DNA of 34,804 nt from Lachnospiraceae bacterium (lineage in GTDB: Bacteria; Bacillota; Clostridia; Lachnospirales; Lachnospiraceae). The notes below the pieces were generated by a model, which saw nothing but the letters and a program-made list of their open reading frames with translations, ran no database searches and was not told the origin of the DNA. The stretch spans positions 1-34,804 of the forward strand of contig JALFIB010000243.1 of NCBI GenBank assembly GCA_022776305.1. Direction: 5' to 3'. Position numbers and translations under genes: made by a program. This document shows positions 1 to 7,046 of the stretch, one piece after another (within the stretch, counting starts at the first letter, position 1; each line of letters begins with the position of its first letter).

Positions 1-300
1 TTACAGTTTGAAAATAGCGGCATAGCACCTCTTTATGAAAATTGGAAGATTTTGATTTCCCTGCGGGATGAACAGGGAGAATCTGTCTGGGAATGTGCAT
101 ATGAGTCTGAGCTTTCAAAGTGGATCCCCGGAACCTATACTTTTGAGACTGCAATTGGAGATGGGGTAGATCTGGAAAAGGGAAAATATACACTCTGGGT
201 AGGGATAGAAGACCCGCTCACCGGTAAACCGGGGGTGGCGATGCGGATGGATACGAAAGAAGAAAACATGATGTATCAGGCAGGAATCTTTGAGGTGTGA
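1..300 (+). CDS. C-terminal fragment of a DUF4832-like protein (5' end outside window)
   Basis: The reading frame is open from base 1 and stops with TGA at 298-300, so this is the last 99 residues of a longer protein. The visible part reads like a beta-sandwich: it has a short 'SGIAPLYENWKI' strand, a polar turn, 'WIPGTYTF', and an ending 'YTLWVGIEDPLTGKPGVAM'. This pattern of aromatic and Gly-rich strands is typical of the C-terminal beta domain in DUF4832 and related carbohydrate-active proteins. The family call rests on that short pattern and is tentative. An internal TTG at 52 could be read as a start, but the frame continues upstream without a stop, so I treat it as internal. No terminator is evident in the 76 bases that follow. 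Confidence 0.5.
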   Translation, partial: LQFENSGIAPLYENWKILISLRDEQGESVWECAYESELSKWIPGTYTFETAIGDGVDLEKGKYTLWVGIEDPLTGKPGVAMRMDTKEENMMYQAGIFEV

Positions 301-376
301 TAAATGCTCACCTCATTATCAGCTTAAGCGGTTGAAACCATTCATACAGTTGCAGGGATCTGCTTCCTATCATCAG

Positions 377-1273
377 TTACAAAAAGCTGTTTAAGATCAT
401 ACCAGCGATGATTAAGACAAGCCCTGCCACTCCAAGTGCATTTGGCATGGTATCCCCCAGAACTAAGATTCCGCCGATCAAAGTGAAGATTACTTCGCCG
501 CACTGGGTGGCTTCTACAATGGCCAGCTGCCTGTGGTTTCCTTTTACAAGATCCGTTGCGTGGAAAAATAAGATCGTGGCAATGACGCCGGAAAAAAGTG
601 CAACTCCCAGTGACTGGATCACCTGACCGGAAGAGGGAAGGCCGGAACGATACACAGCGATGCAGGAACAAATTATCCAAAAGGGCATACTGCATAAGGT
701 CATGCCAAAGACACGCTGGATGGCATCTATATTTTTAGGGCAGTACTGCATCATTTTCCGGTTTCCCAAAGGATAAGAGAAGGCGGCGATCAGAATGGGA
801 AGAAAAGCGATACAATTCTTTTTCAGATCCTGTCCTTGCATATTCGGAGCTTGCAGCAGAAAAATACCGGTGAGGATGACGAAAGCCATGGCAAGGTTTT
901 TCACAGGAATTTTCTTGCCAAAAAGAGGTGTAAGCAATACACCGGCCACGATGGTTATCTGCCAGGAAGCAGCTACCAGCCAGGATTCACCGTAGACAGA
1001 ACCAAGTGTAAGTGGGAGATAAAACAGACCAAATCCCACGGTACTCCACAAAATCCAGATCATAGGATTTTTTTTGATCGCTTGAAGTACAGGAGGAAAT
1101 TTCTTTCCGGGTAAGAGCAAGAGAAGCACTGCCAGCATCGGCAGCATAAAGAGATAACGTAGGCATGCACTCCACATCCAATAGCCGCCAGATAAGTTCA
1201 TACTCCGGTTGAGTAGAAAGGTAAATGCAAAGAACAAAGATGCCAGAATTCCGTATGTCATTGCTTTTTTCAT
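377..1273 (-). CDS. EmrE-type multidrug/metabolite transporter (DMT superfamily)
   Basis: A 298-residue hydrophobic protein with roughly ten predicted membrane segments, consistent with the two-repeat architecture of the drug/metabolite transporter superfamily. It looks most like the putative multidrug resistance efflux subgroup (PF13536). The N-terminus 'MKKAMTYGILASLFFAFTF' followed by 'LNRSMNLSGGYWMW' is characteristic. The frame is open a further 91 codons upstream, but I start at the ATG at 1273 because GGAGGAG lies 5 bases before it and the upstream part is not conserved-looking and overlaps the divergent gene. The gene diverges from the DUF362 gene, so the 175-bp gap between them must hold both promoters. 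Substrate cannot be deduced. It is predicted to sit in the cytoplasmic membrane and act as an exporter. Confidence 0.8.
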   Translation of the reverse strand: MKKAMTYGILASLFFAFTFLLNRSMNLSGGYWMWSACLRYLFMLPMLAVLLLLLPGKKFPPVLQAIKKNPMIWILWSTVGFGLFYLPLTLGSVYGESWLVAASWQITIVAGVLLTPLFGKKIPVKNLAMAFVILTGIFLLQAPNMQGQDLKKNCIAFLPILIAAFSYPLGNRKMMQYCPKNIDAIQRVFGMTLCSMPFWIICSCIAVYRSGLPSSGQVIQSLGVALFSGVIATILFFHATDLVKGNHRQLAIVEATQCGEVIFTLIGGILVLGDTMPNALGVAGLVLIIAGMILNSFL

Positions 1274-1448
1274 GATGTCTCCTCCAAAAGTATAAAGTAT
1301 CTGATTATGGTTTTTTATTATAACACAGGAAGAAAAAATGAGAAGAAAAAGAAATACGGTTTTTATGTAAAATATCGAAGAAATTAGGGAAAATCCCGGC
1401 AATATAGGAAAGAATGGAATAACAATATGGATCAAGGAGGAGAATGAA

Positions 1449-2549
1449 GTGAAAGATAACCAGATTTTAAAAATATATGGGACAGATTTTAAAGACATGA
1501 CAAAACAACTACTTGATGAGGCAAAACTGGAAGATAGGATCCCCAATGAAAACAGCAGGATCGGTATTAAGCCAAACCTTGTCTCATCTTCTCCGGCTTC
1601 CTACGGAGCCACGACCCACCCGGAGGTGGTTGCTGGGATCATTGAATATTTGCAGGAGAGAGGCTATAAAAACCTGATGATCGCGGAAGGCTCATGGATC
1701 GGAGATAAGACTTCAGAGGTGATCAAGGTTTGTGGATATGATAAATTGGCGGAAAAATACGGGGTAAAACTGTGTGATGCCCAAAAAGAGAAGTCTCATC
1801 TTGTAGACTGCGGCGGGATGGAGTTAAACATCTGTAATTGCATAGACAGAATAGATTTCCTGATCAATGTGCCTGTTTTAAAAGGACACTGCCAGACCAA
1901 GATCACCTGCGCTTTAAAAAATATGAAAGGGTTGATTCCTAATTCGGAGAAACGTAGATTCCATTCTATGGGGCTGCACAAACCAATCGCACATTTATCT
2001 AAGGGGATCCATCAGGATTTTATTGTGGTGGACCATATTTGCGGAGATTTGGACTTTGAGGATGGAGGAAATCCTGTGGTGCGCAACTGTGTGATGGCAG
2101 CCTGCGACCCTGTACTGGTTGATGCTTATGTCTGCCATCTTCTTCATTATTCCGTAGAAGAAGTGCCGTATATCCTCATGGCCGAAAAGCTGGGAAGCGG
2201 CTGTGCCGATCTTGAAAAAGCTGAGATCCTTACCTGCGGGGGAAAACAATGCGAAGAGGAGCTGCCTTTAGCCCGCAAGATCGTGGAATTGCAGGATGCG
2301 GTAGAAGAAGTGGAATCCTGCAGCGCATGCTACGGATATTTGATTCCCGCATTGGATAAGCTTCGGGAGGAAGGGCTTCTGGAAAAATTAGATGCAAAAA
2401 TCTGTATCGGGCAAGGTTATCAAGAAAAAACAGGGCATATTGGCATCGGAAGGTGCACCGGTGGATTTACTTATAATGTGAAAGGGTGCCCGCCCACAGA
2501 AGAACAGATCTATGAATTTTTAAAAGAGTATATAAACCAGAAGTTGTAA
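1449..2549 (+). CDS. DUF362 domain protein, cysteine-rich
   Basis: A 366-residue protein of the DUF362 family. The start is GTG, chosen because AAGGAGG at 1434-1440 lies 8 bases upstream and the nearby ATG at 1444 is out of frame. The N-terminal half carries the family features 'GIKPNLVSSSPASYGATTHPEV' (split here: GIKPNLV then THPEV) and 'INVPVLKGHCQTKITCALKNMKG'-like segments. The C-terminus has paired cysteines ('SCSAC', 'GRCTGG', 'KGCPP'). Cysteines are unusually frequent throughout (about 19). Family members have no settled function. Some are fused to ferredoxin domains, but no ferredoxin CxxCxxCxxxC cluster is seen here. It is cytosolic, with no signal peptide or membrane segment. It is divergently transcribed from the transporter at 377-1273 and is followed within about 50 bases by the SpoIIM-like gene. 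Confidence 0.85.
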   Translation: MKDNQILKIYGTDFKDMTKQLLDEAKLEDRIPNENSRIGIKPNLVSSSPASYGATTHPEVVAGIIEYLQERGYKNLMIAEGSWIGDKTSEVIKVCGYDKLAEKYGVKLCDAQKEKSHLVDCGGMELNICNCIDRIDFLINVPVLKGHCQTKITCALKNMKGLIPNSEKRRFHSMGLHKPIAHLSKGIHQDFIVVDHICGDLDFEDGGNPVVRNCVMAACDPVLVDAYVCHLLHYSVEEVPYILMAEKLGSGCADLEKAEILTCGGKQCEEELPLARKIVELQDAVEEVESCSACYGYLIPALDKLREEGLLEKLDAKICIGQGYQEKTGHIGIGRCTGGFTYNVKGCPPTEEQIYEFLKEYINQKL

Positions 2550-2601
2550 AAGGGATTCAGCCGCATAAACTAGAGAAAAGCGATGTATGTTCGGAGGCTT
2601 T

Positions 2602-3186
2602 ATGAAAAATGCCCGGGGCAAAATCGTACTATCTCTTCTGGTGATATTTGGAGGCTTTTTTGTGGGTACCCTGATGCCGGAATTGCTGAAGATGGGAACA
2701 GGGTCTTATGCAGGCCTTCTCAGCCTCTACAGCCTAAAAAAATATGAGAATGCATCCATAAATACTTCACGCCTGTATCCCTATATTTTGTCAATACGGC
2801 TGCAGACGCTGCTGTTTTTGTGGATGAGCTGTTACACTGCCATAGGAGTGATGATACACGCAGTGTATTTCTGGTGGCTGGCCTGTTCTGCCGGAATGCT
2901 CCTTTCTCTATTCATGCTTCAGGATGGATATAGAGGGATCCTGCTGTTCTTTTTCTGTGTGTTTCCCCAGTGGCTTGTTTATGCTTCCATGTGGAAGAGG
3001 GAATTCCTGTTTTTAGAAAAAAGGAGATATCGCGAAATCTACATCTCTTTAGAAGAAACTGCTGGGAACGGAAAAGAAGAAAGAAAGGAATTGTTGAAGC
3101 TGGTCCTTTTCTGCATCTTCGGCTGTTCGGTAGAAGCCTTTCTCGGAACATGGACTTTGAAAATTTTTATACAAATTTTTACATAA
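2602..3186 (+). CDS. SpoIIM-like integral membrane protein
   Basis: A 194-residue protein with about five hydrophobic segments. The central part 'LQDGYRGILLFFFCVFPQW' matches the SpoIIM signature, where a Gly-Lys/Arg-Gly leads into a membrane helix ending in Leu/Phe-Pro-Gln. SpoIIM in Bacillus is part of the DMP complex needed for engulfment during sporulation and lies close to xerD (ripX). The next gene here is also a XerD-type recombinase, which supports the assignment. I start at ATG 2602 because GGAGG at 2593-2597 sits just before it. An in-frame ATG at 2587 is possible but has no good ribosome binding site. The protein may act in sporulation or in a vegetative membrane role; sequence alone does not separate these. 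Confidence 0.7.
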   Translation: MKNARGKIVLSLLVIFGGFFVGTLMPELLKMGTGSYAGLLSLYSLKKYENASINTSRLYPYILSIRLQTLLFLWMSCYTAIGVMIHAVYFWWLACSAGMLLSLFMLQDGYRGILLFFFCVFPQWLVYASMWKREFLFLEKRRYREIYISLEETAGNGKEERKELLKLVLFCIFGCSVEAFLGTWTLKIFIQIFT

Positions 3187-3285
3187 TTTTTACCATATCT
3201 GGTAAGGCGAAAAACAGCCTTGACGAGATGTTGTAAAATACCGGAAAATCGCCGTTTTTTAGCCTTTTTAGAACAAATTTTCTCA

Positions 3286-3314
3286 TTGATTTTGACTATA
3301 TTTTTGAGTATAAT
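3286..3314 (+). promoter_or_regulatory. Sigma-A type promoter upstream of xerD
   Basis: TTGATT at 3286-3291 and TATAAT at 3309-3314 are separated by 17 bases, a near-consensus vegetative promoter. Transcription would begin near 3320, only about 20 bases before the hairpin and T-run at 3342-3370. Confidence 0.7.
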
Positions 3315-3341
3315 CATGTTACTTGAATGCTTGGGGAGTTC

Positions 3342-3370
3342 AAAACAGGAGAGAGATGCTCCTGTTTTTT
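3342..3370 (+). terminator. Hairpin with T-run in the xerD leader
   Basis: AAAACAGGAG (3342-3351) pairs with CTCCTGTTTT (3359-3368) around a 7-base loop, and the T-run continues to 3370. It has the form of an intrinsic terminator. It lies downstream of the promoter at 3286 and upstream of xerD, so it either attenuates xerD transcription, ends a roughly 50-base RNA, or terminates read-through from the SpoIIM-like gene. Confidence 0.65.
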
Positions 3371-3377
3371 AACGAAT

Positions 3378-3412
3378 CAAATAGCAAAGCGGATTGCGAA
3401 TATCCGCTTGAC
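3378..3412 (+). repeat. Dispersed 35-bp palindromic repeat, copy A
   Basis: First of three copies. The core begins CAAATAGC, then has an 8-bp inverted repeat AAGCGGAT / ATCCGCTT around a 7-base spacer TGCGAAT, and ends in GAC. It is preceded by TTTTTTAACGAAT. It lies in the xerD leader, just after the hairpin at 3342-3370. Copies B (15615-15649) and C (31339-31373) are in the same orientation and differ at only two or three positions. Confidence 0.9.
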
Positions 3413-3452
3413 ACGCAGGATGGGGAATTTTGGGAAGGTTGAGGAAGTGGTT

Positions 3453-4337
3453 ATGTGCATAGAATTACCCCTTTTTATTGATTATTTAAAAGAGTCGAAA
3501 AATGCTTCTGCGAGTACGGTAAGTTCTTACCAGAGGGATTTAAAAAAGTTAGATAAATACCTTGCAGACCATGGGATCGATGATGTGCAGAGTGTCACAG
3601 CGACAAACTTAAACTCATACGTTTTGTATCTGGAGAAGCAGGGGCTGTCCACTGCTACCGTATCGAGGAATGTGGCATCCATGAAGGCCTTTTTCCATTA
3701 TGCCTGCCGCCAGCATACCATTGAAACGGATCCCACAGAATCCATTAAGGCGCCGCATATTGAAAAGAAAGTTCCCGGCATTTTAAGTATGGAAGAGACT
3801 GTGCGGTTATTAGAGCAGCCTTCCGGGGATACGCCGAAAGCACTGAGGGACCGTGCCATGCTGGAGCTTTTATATGCCACGGGAGTGCGCGTGACAGAAC
3901 TGATTTCTTTAAAGCTTTCCGATATCCATATGGCAATGAATTATATTGTGTGCCGTGACGGTGATAAAGAACGCGTGATCCCCTTCGGGGAAAATGCCAA
4001 AGGTGCTTTGGATCGGTATTTAAAAAATGGACGGGAGGGTCTTTTGAAAGGGCAGGAAAGTGAATATCTGTTTATCAATTGCTCCGGCAAGATGATGAGC
4101 CGACAAGGCTTTTGGAAGCTTGTAAAGCAGTATGCTGCGAAAGCGGGCATTTCCTGCGATATTACACCTCACACCCTGCGCCATTCATTTGCTGCACATC
4201 TTGTGCAAAATGGGGCGGACTTAAAATCAGTGCAGGAGATGCTGGGCCATTCTGATATTGCCACTACACAAGTATACCTGAACATGAACGTAGAAAGAGT
4301 GCGCAGTGTCTACCGCGAAGCCCATCCACGAAGGTAA
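3453..4337 (+). CDS. xerD: XerD-type site-specific tyrosine recombinase
   Basis: A 294-residue tyrosine recombinase of normal Xer length. Residues 1-90 form the SAM-like N-terminal DNA-binding domain ('LPLFIDYLKESKNASASTV'). The catalytic domain carries the complete set: Arg146 (ATGVR), Lys172 in the beta-hairpin, His240 and Arg243 (HTLRH), His266 (LGH) and nucleophile Tyr275 (QVY). XerC/XerD resolve chromosome dimers at dif, with FtsK. XerD is preferred over XerC because of the neighbouring SpoIIM-like gene, an arrangement known near xerD in Bacillus. I start at ATG 3453 with GAGG at 3441-3444. A GTG at 3447 and a longer frame opening at 3327 are less likely because they would read through the leader hairpin and repeat. 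The 5' leader of about 130 bases contains a promoter, a terminator-like hairpin and the repeat copy A. Confidence 0.9.
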   Translation: MCIELPLFIDYLKESKNASASTVSSYQRDLKKLDKYLADHGIDDVQSVTATNLNSYVLYLEKQGLSTATVSRNVASMKAFFHYACRQHTIETDPTESIKAPHIEKKVPGILSMEETVRLLEQPSGDTPKALRDRAMLELLYATGVRVTELISLKLSDIHMAMNYIVCRDGDKERVIPFGENAKGALDRYLKNGREGLLKGQESEYLFINCSGKMMSRQGFWKLVKQYAAKAGISCDITPHTLRHSFAAHLVQNGADLKSVQEMLGHSDIATTQVYLNMNVERVRSVYREAHPRR

Positions 4338-4358
4338 GAAGTAACATATGATTTATAA

Positions 4359-4392
4359 ACGGGACTGTCGGAAAATAGACAGTCCCGTTTTT
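4359..4392. terminator. Terminator between convergent xerD and aroF
   Basis: ACGGGACTGTC (4359-4369) pairs perfectly with GACAGTCCCGT (4378-4388) around an 8-base loop, followed by T4388-4392. It ends xerD. Convergent aroF ends 44 bases further on, so the hairpin may also serve the other strand, although there is no matching A-run upstream. Confidence 0.85.
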
Positions 4393-4435
4393 GCACGGTT
4401 ATATTTCTAAAGGATCAAATTGCAACTACTTAGGA

Positions 4436-5470
4436 TCAGCAGTTTTTATAAATATCGTAAATCAGCTGTTCTGATTTTTCCCATCCAAGGCAAGGGTCTG
4501 TGATGGACTGCCCATAGACATGGGGAGTGCATCCGATCTTCTGGTTTCCGTCTACCAGATAACTTTCGATCATAAGACCTTTTACTAACTTTTTGATTTT
4601 TGGATTGTAATTTCTGCTGTGGAGCACTTCCGTGGCAATACGGATCTGTTCTAAATACCGTTTTCCTGAATTGGAATGGTTTGTATCAATGATGGCAGCG
4701 GGGTTTTTCAAATTGCGCTGTTCATACATTTCAAGAAGGAGCTGCAGGTCTTCATAATGGTAGTTGGGAATAGAATTACCGTGTTTGTTTGTTGCACCAC
4801 GAAGGACGACGTGTGCCAATTCATTTCCGTCTGTGTTCACATCCCAGCCGCGGTAGATAAAATTATGCTTTGCCTGAGCTGCCACAACAGAATTCAGCAT
4901 AACTGAGAGATCACCGCTGGTAGGATTTTTCATACCGGCAGGCACATCCATACCGCTGACGGTCATGCGGTGGTGCTGGTCTTCTACAGAGCGGGCGCCA
5001 ATGGCCACATAAGAAAGCAGGTCGTCCAGATAACGCCAGTTTTCCGGATAGAGCATCTCATCGGCTGCCGTCAGCCCAGTCTCTTCAATTGCCATGGCAT
5101 GGAGCTTTCTCATTGCTACAATGCCTGCAAAAACATCCGGTTTCTTTTCTGGGTCCGGCTGATGCATCAGCCCTTTATAGCCTTCTCCGGTGGTACGGGG
5201 TTTGTTCGTATAAATACGGGGAATCAATATGATCTTGTCCCCTACTTTGTCCTGCACTTTGGAGAGACGGTACAAATAATCCATGACAGAGTCCACATTG
5301 TCTGCGGAGCATGGACCGATAATCAGAATAAATTTATCAGATTCACCTGTAAAAACGTTACGGATTTCTGCATCCCTTTGCTTTTTGATTGCCACAACCT
5401 TTTCAGGAAGGGGATACTCTTTTTTTACTTCTGCCGGGATAGGCAGTTTTTTCACAAAATTGATTGCCAT
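4436..5470 (-). CDS. aroF: 3-deoxy-7-phosphoheptulonate (DAHP) synthase, class I
   Basis: A 344-residue enzyme that condenses phosphoenolpyruvate with erythrose 4-phosphate, the first step of the shikimate pathway. Family motifs are intact: 'LIIGPCSADN' near residue 50, 'RIYTNKPRTTGEGYKG' around residue 85, 'GARSVEDQHHR' near 160, and 'DTNHSNSGK' near 260. The N-terminus and length match the AroF/AroG/AroH type of Escherichia coli. No chorismate mutase or ACT domain is fused. The feedback specificity (Phe, Tyr or Trp) cannot be told by eye. The start ATG at 5470 is preceded by GAGGTGA at a 5-base distance. The gene is monocistronic: its own promoter lies at 5525-5553 and it converges with xerD. 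Confidence 0.93.
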   Translation of the reverse strand: MAINFVKKLPIPAEVKKEYPLPEKVVAIKKQRDAEIRNVFTGESDKFILIIGPCSADNVDSVMDYLYRLSKVQDKVGDKIILIPRIYTNKPRTTGEGYKGLMHQPDPEKKPDVFAGIVAMRKLHAMAIEETGLTAADEMLYPENWRYLDDLLSYVAIGARSVEDQHHRMTVSGMDVPAGMKNPTSGDLSVMLNSVVAAQAKHNFIYRGWDVNTDGNELAHVVLRGATNKHGNSIPNYHYEDLQLLLEMYEQRNLKNPAAIIDTNHSNSGKRYLEQIRIATEVLHSRNYNPKIKKLVKGLMIESYLVDGNQKIGCTPHVYGQSITDPCLGWEKSEQLIYDIYKNC

Positions 5471-5524
5471 TATGTCACCTCAGTAAATGATTATTCATCC
5501 CAGTTATTGTTTTGAACCGAAAAT

Positions 5525-5553
5525 ATTATAGTATAATTGTCACCAATTGTCGA
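5525..5553 (-). promoter_or_regulatory. Promoter of aroF
   Basis: On the minus strand, TCGACA (5553-5548) and TATAAT (5530-5525) are 17 bases apart, about 55 bases upstream of the aroF start. The intervening leader shows no obvious attenuator or T-box. Confidence 0.65.
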
Positions 5554-5631
5554 TAATATTTTTGGGTTTCCATTTTTAAATCCTTGTGGTATAGTTAAAA
5601 AAGATTGAAACAAACGAAAGAGGCAAAGGAT

Positions 5632-6201
5632 ATGAGAAACAAAAAGAAACATTACTTTCCGATGTTTATAGATCTTTCTGACAAAAAAGTAGTGGTTGCC
5701 GGTGCTGGGACGATTGCAAAGCGAAGGATCCGGTCCTTATTGGACTTTACGGATCATCTTGTGGTGATAGCACCGGAGGTGAATCAGGAGCTTAAGCAGC
5801 TGGAAGCAGACGGGAAGCTTACGATCCTCAGAAAATATTATGAAAGAGAAGACATTTATGACGCATCCCTTGTGATCGCAGCTACCAACGACAAAAAAAT
5901 GAATCAGGAAATATATTCAGCCTGCAAATGTCTGGGTATTCCCGTCAATGTATGTACAGATAAGACGAAATGCGATTTTTATTTTCCTTCCATTGCAGCC
6001 AGTGATGATATGGTAGTGGCGATCAGTACCAGCGGGAGGGAGCACAAAAAATCCCGTGAGGTAACAGGAAAGATACAGGAACTTTTACAGAAGGACAGTG
6101 AGGGAAAAGAAATACAAAGAGATTTACAGCAACATAGTGAGGAAAAGGAAATACAAAGAGATCTACAGCAAGGCATCATGGAAAAGGAGAGTCAGGGTTA
6201 A
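5632..6201 (+). CDS. Precorrin-2 dehydrogenase (siroheme synthase N-terminal type)
   Basis: A 189-residue Met8p/CysG-N family protein. The NAD-binding Rossmann fold is clear: '[14 protein letters not shown]' at about residues 21-34, 'VIAATND' near 90, and the family segment '[17 protein letters not shown]'. The aspartate and serine pattern '[12 protein letters not shown]' is also present. It would oxidise precorrin-2 to sirohydrochlorin and may insert iron. The usual helical C-terminal region is shortened and replaced by a charged tail made of two 13-residue repeats (6097-6174). I start at ATG 5632, with AGAGG/AAAGGA just upstream, rather than at TTG 5605. No uroporphyrinogen methyltransferase or other tetrapyrrole gene is adjacent. 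Its stop codon overlaps the start of rnhA (TAATG), so the two are translationally coupled. Confidence 0.85.
   Translation: MRNKKKHYFPMFIDLSDKKVVVAGAGTIAKRRIRSLLDFTDHLVVIAPEVNQELKQLEADGKLTILRKYYEREDIYDASLVIAATNDKKMNQEIYSACKCLGIPVNVCTDKTKCDFYFPSIAASDDMVVAISTSGREHKKSREVTGKIQELLQKDSEGKEIQRDLQQHSEEKEIQRDLQQGIMEKESQG
6097..6174 (+). repeat. Two tandem 39-bp repeats inside the precorrin-2 dehydrogenase gene
   Basis: Units 6097-6135 and 6136-6174 each begin AGTGAGG and share the stretch AAATACAAAGAGAT. They encode [13 protein letters not shown] and [13 protein letters not shown]. The period is a multiple of three, so the frame is kept. A weaker, older copy may precede them ('[10 protein letters not shown]'). 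Confidence 0.95.
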
Positions 6202-6674
6202 TGCTGGTAAAGATATTTACAGATGGGGCTGCCAGAGGCAATCCGGAAGGACCGGGAGGATATGGGACGATCCTTCAATACGTGGATCCTGCAGGAAAGC
6301 TTCATGAACGGGAATATTCTCAGGGCTATCAGAAAACTACAAATAACAGGATGGAGCTGATGGCGGCCATCACAGGGCTTGAAGCTTTAAACCGCCCCTG
6401 TGAAGTTGAGCTTTATTCAGACTCCAAATACCTGACAGACGCCTTTAACCAGCATTGGATCGACAGCTGGATCAAAAAAGGATGGAAGCGGGGAAAGAAT
6501 GAGCCGGTAAAAAATGTGGACTTATGGAAACGGCTCCTTTTGGCAGCAAAGCCCCACACCATTCATTTTATCTGGGTAAAAGGACATGACGGACATCCGG
6601 AAAATGAAAGATGTGACCATCTTGCCACCTCTGCGGCAGACGGTGATCACTTGATTGAAGATGTAATACTGTGA
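6201..6674 (+). CDS. rnhA: Ribonuclease HI
   Basis: A 157-residue type 1 RNase H that cleaves the RNA strand of RNA:DNA hybrids. The four acidic active-site residues are present: Asp8 (FTDGA), Glu52 (RMELM), Asp74 (YSDSKY) and Asp139 (ERCD), with the flexible-loop His129 (KGHDGHPEN). The basic handle region around residues 88-105 ('[10 protein letters not shown]') is also there, as in the E. coli enzyme. The ATG at 6201 shares its A with the stop of the upstream precorrin-2 dehydrogenase gene, indicating coupled translation. No terminator hairpin is convincing in the following 190 bases, where the next promoter starts at 6754. Confidence 0.95.
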   Translation: MLVKIFTDGAARGNPEGPGGYGTILQYVDPAGKLHEREYSQGYQKTTNNRMELMAAITGLEALNRPCEVELYSDSKYLTDAFNQHWIDSWIKKGWKRGKNEPVKNVDLWKRLLLAAKPHTIHFIWVKGHDGHPENERCDHLATSAADGDHLIEDVIL

Positions 6675-6753
6675 CGGAGCAGACAACATCCGGATGATGC
6701 TTGAAAAAAGCTAAAGTATAACAGTTACAGTTAGATAAAGTATCACAAAAACA

Positions 6754-6782
6754 TTGAAAAGAAATGGCCACTGTGCTATGAT
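6754..6782 (+). promoter_or_regulatory. Promoter for the small membrane peptide and alaS
   Basis: TTGAAA (6754-6759) and TATGAT (6777-6782) are 17 bases apart. The transcript would cover the 48-codon gene at 6869 and alaS. No T-box specifier or antiterminator is seen between this promoter and alaS. Confidence 0.7.
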
Positions 6783-6868
6783 AAACAATAGGCTTTTATC
6801 ACTAAGAATAGTCCAATGCGTGATGTTTTTTGCAGCAACATGCAGGAGAAGAGAAAGGAAATGAGAGA

Positions 6869-7015
6869 ATGGCAGCATTTATAAGTGAATTTATAGTGGA
6901 ACTGGTAAAACTGATTTGTTTGATCGGCGTTTCTCTTGCAGCGATCTTCTGCGGAAAGAAGCTGCGGGACAGAAAGGACGCAAAGCGTGCTTCAGAGATG
7001 GAAAGCGAGAAATAA
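6869..7015 (+). CDS. 48-residue single-span membrane peptide upstream of alaS
   Basis: A short gene encoding a peptide with one hydrophobic segment (about residues 3-24, 'FISEFIVELVKLICLIGVSL') followed by 'GKKLRDRKDAKRAS', a strongly basic cytoplasmic tail. By the positive-inside rule the C-terminus faces the cytosol. The start ATG 6869 has AAAGGA at 6854-6859, 9 bases upstream. An in-frame longer version beginning at 6830 is possible but has no ribosome binding site. It ends 31 bases before alaS and shares its promoter, so the two are probably co-transcribed. I do not know a function. Small one-helix peptides of this pattern are common in Clostridia and are often misannotated. Confidence 0.7.
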   Translation: MAAFISEFIVELVKLICLIGVSLAAIFCGKKLRDRKDAKRASEMESEK

Positions 7016-7046
7016 TAGAAATATAAGAGACGTTGGAGGAATTATT

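Noticed and set aside
3292-3314. TTGACT at 3292-3297 as the -35 of the xerD promoter
   Set aside because: It is only 11 bases from the TATAAT. The overlapping TTGATT at 3286 has the right 17-base spacing.
3408-3436. TTGACA at the end of repeat copy A as a -35 box
   Set aside because: No acceptable -10 is found 16-18 bases downstream here, nor after the matching end of copy B, so the repeat does not seem to carry a promoter.
6782-7046. T-box riboswitch upstream of alaS
   Set aside because: I looked for the conserved T-box sequence and a following terminator/antiterminator pair and found neither. The region instead codes for a small membrane peptide.
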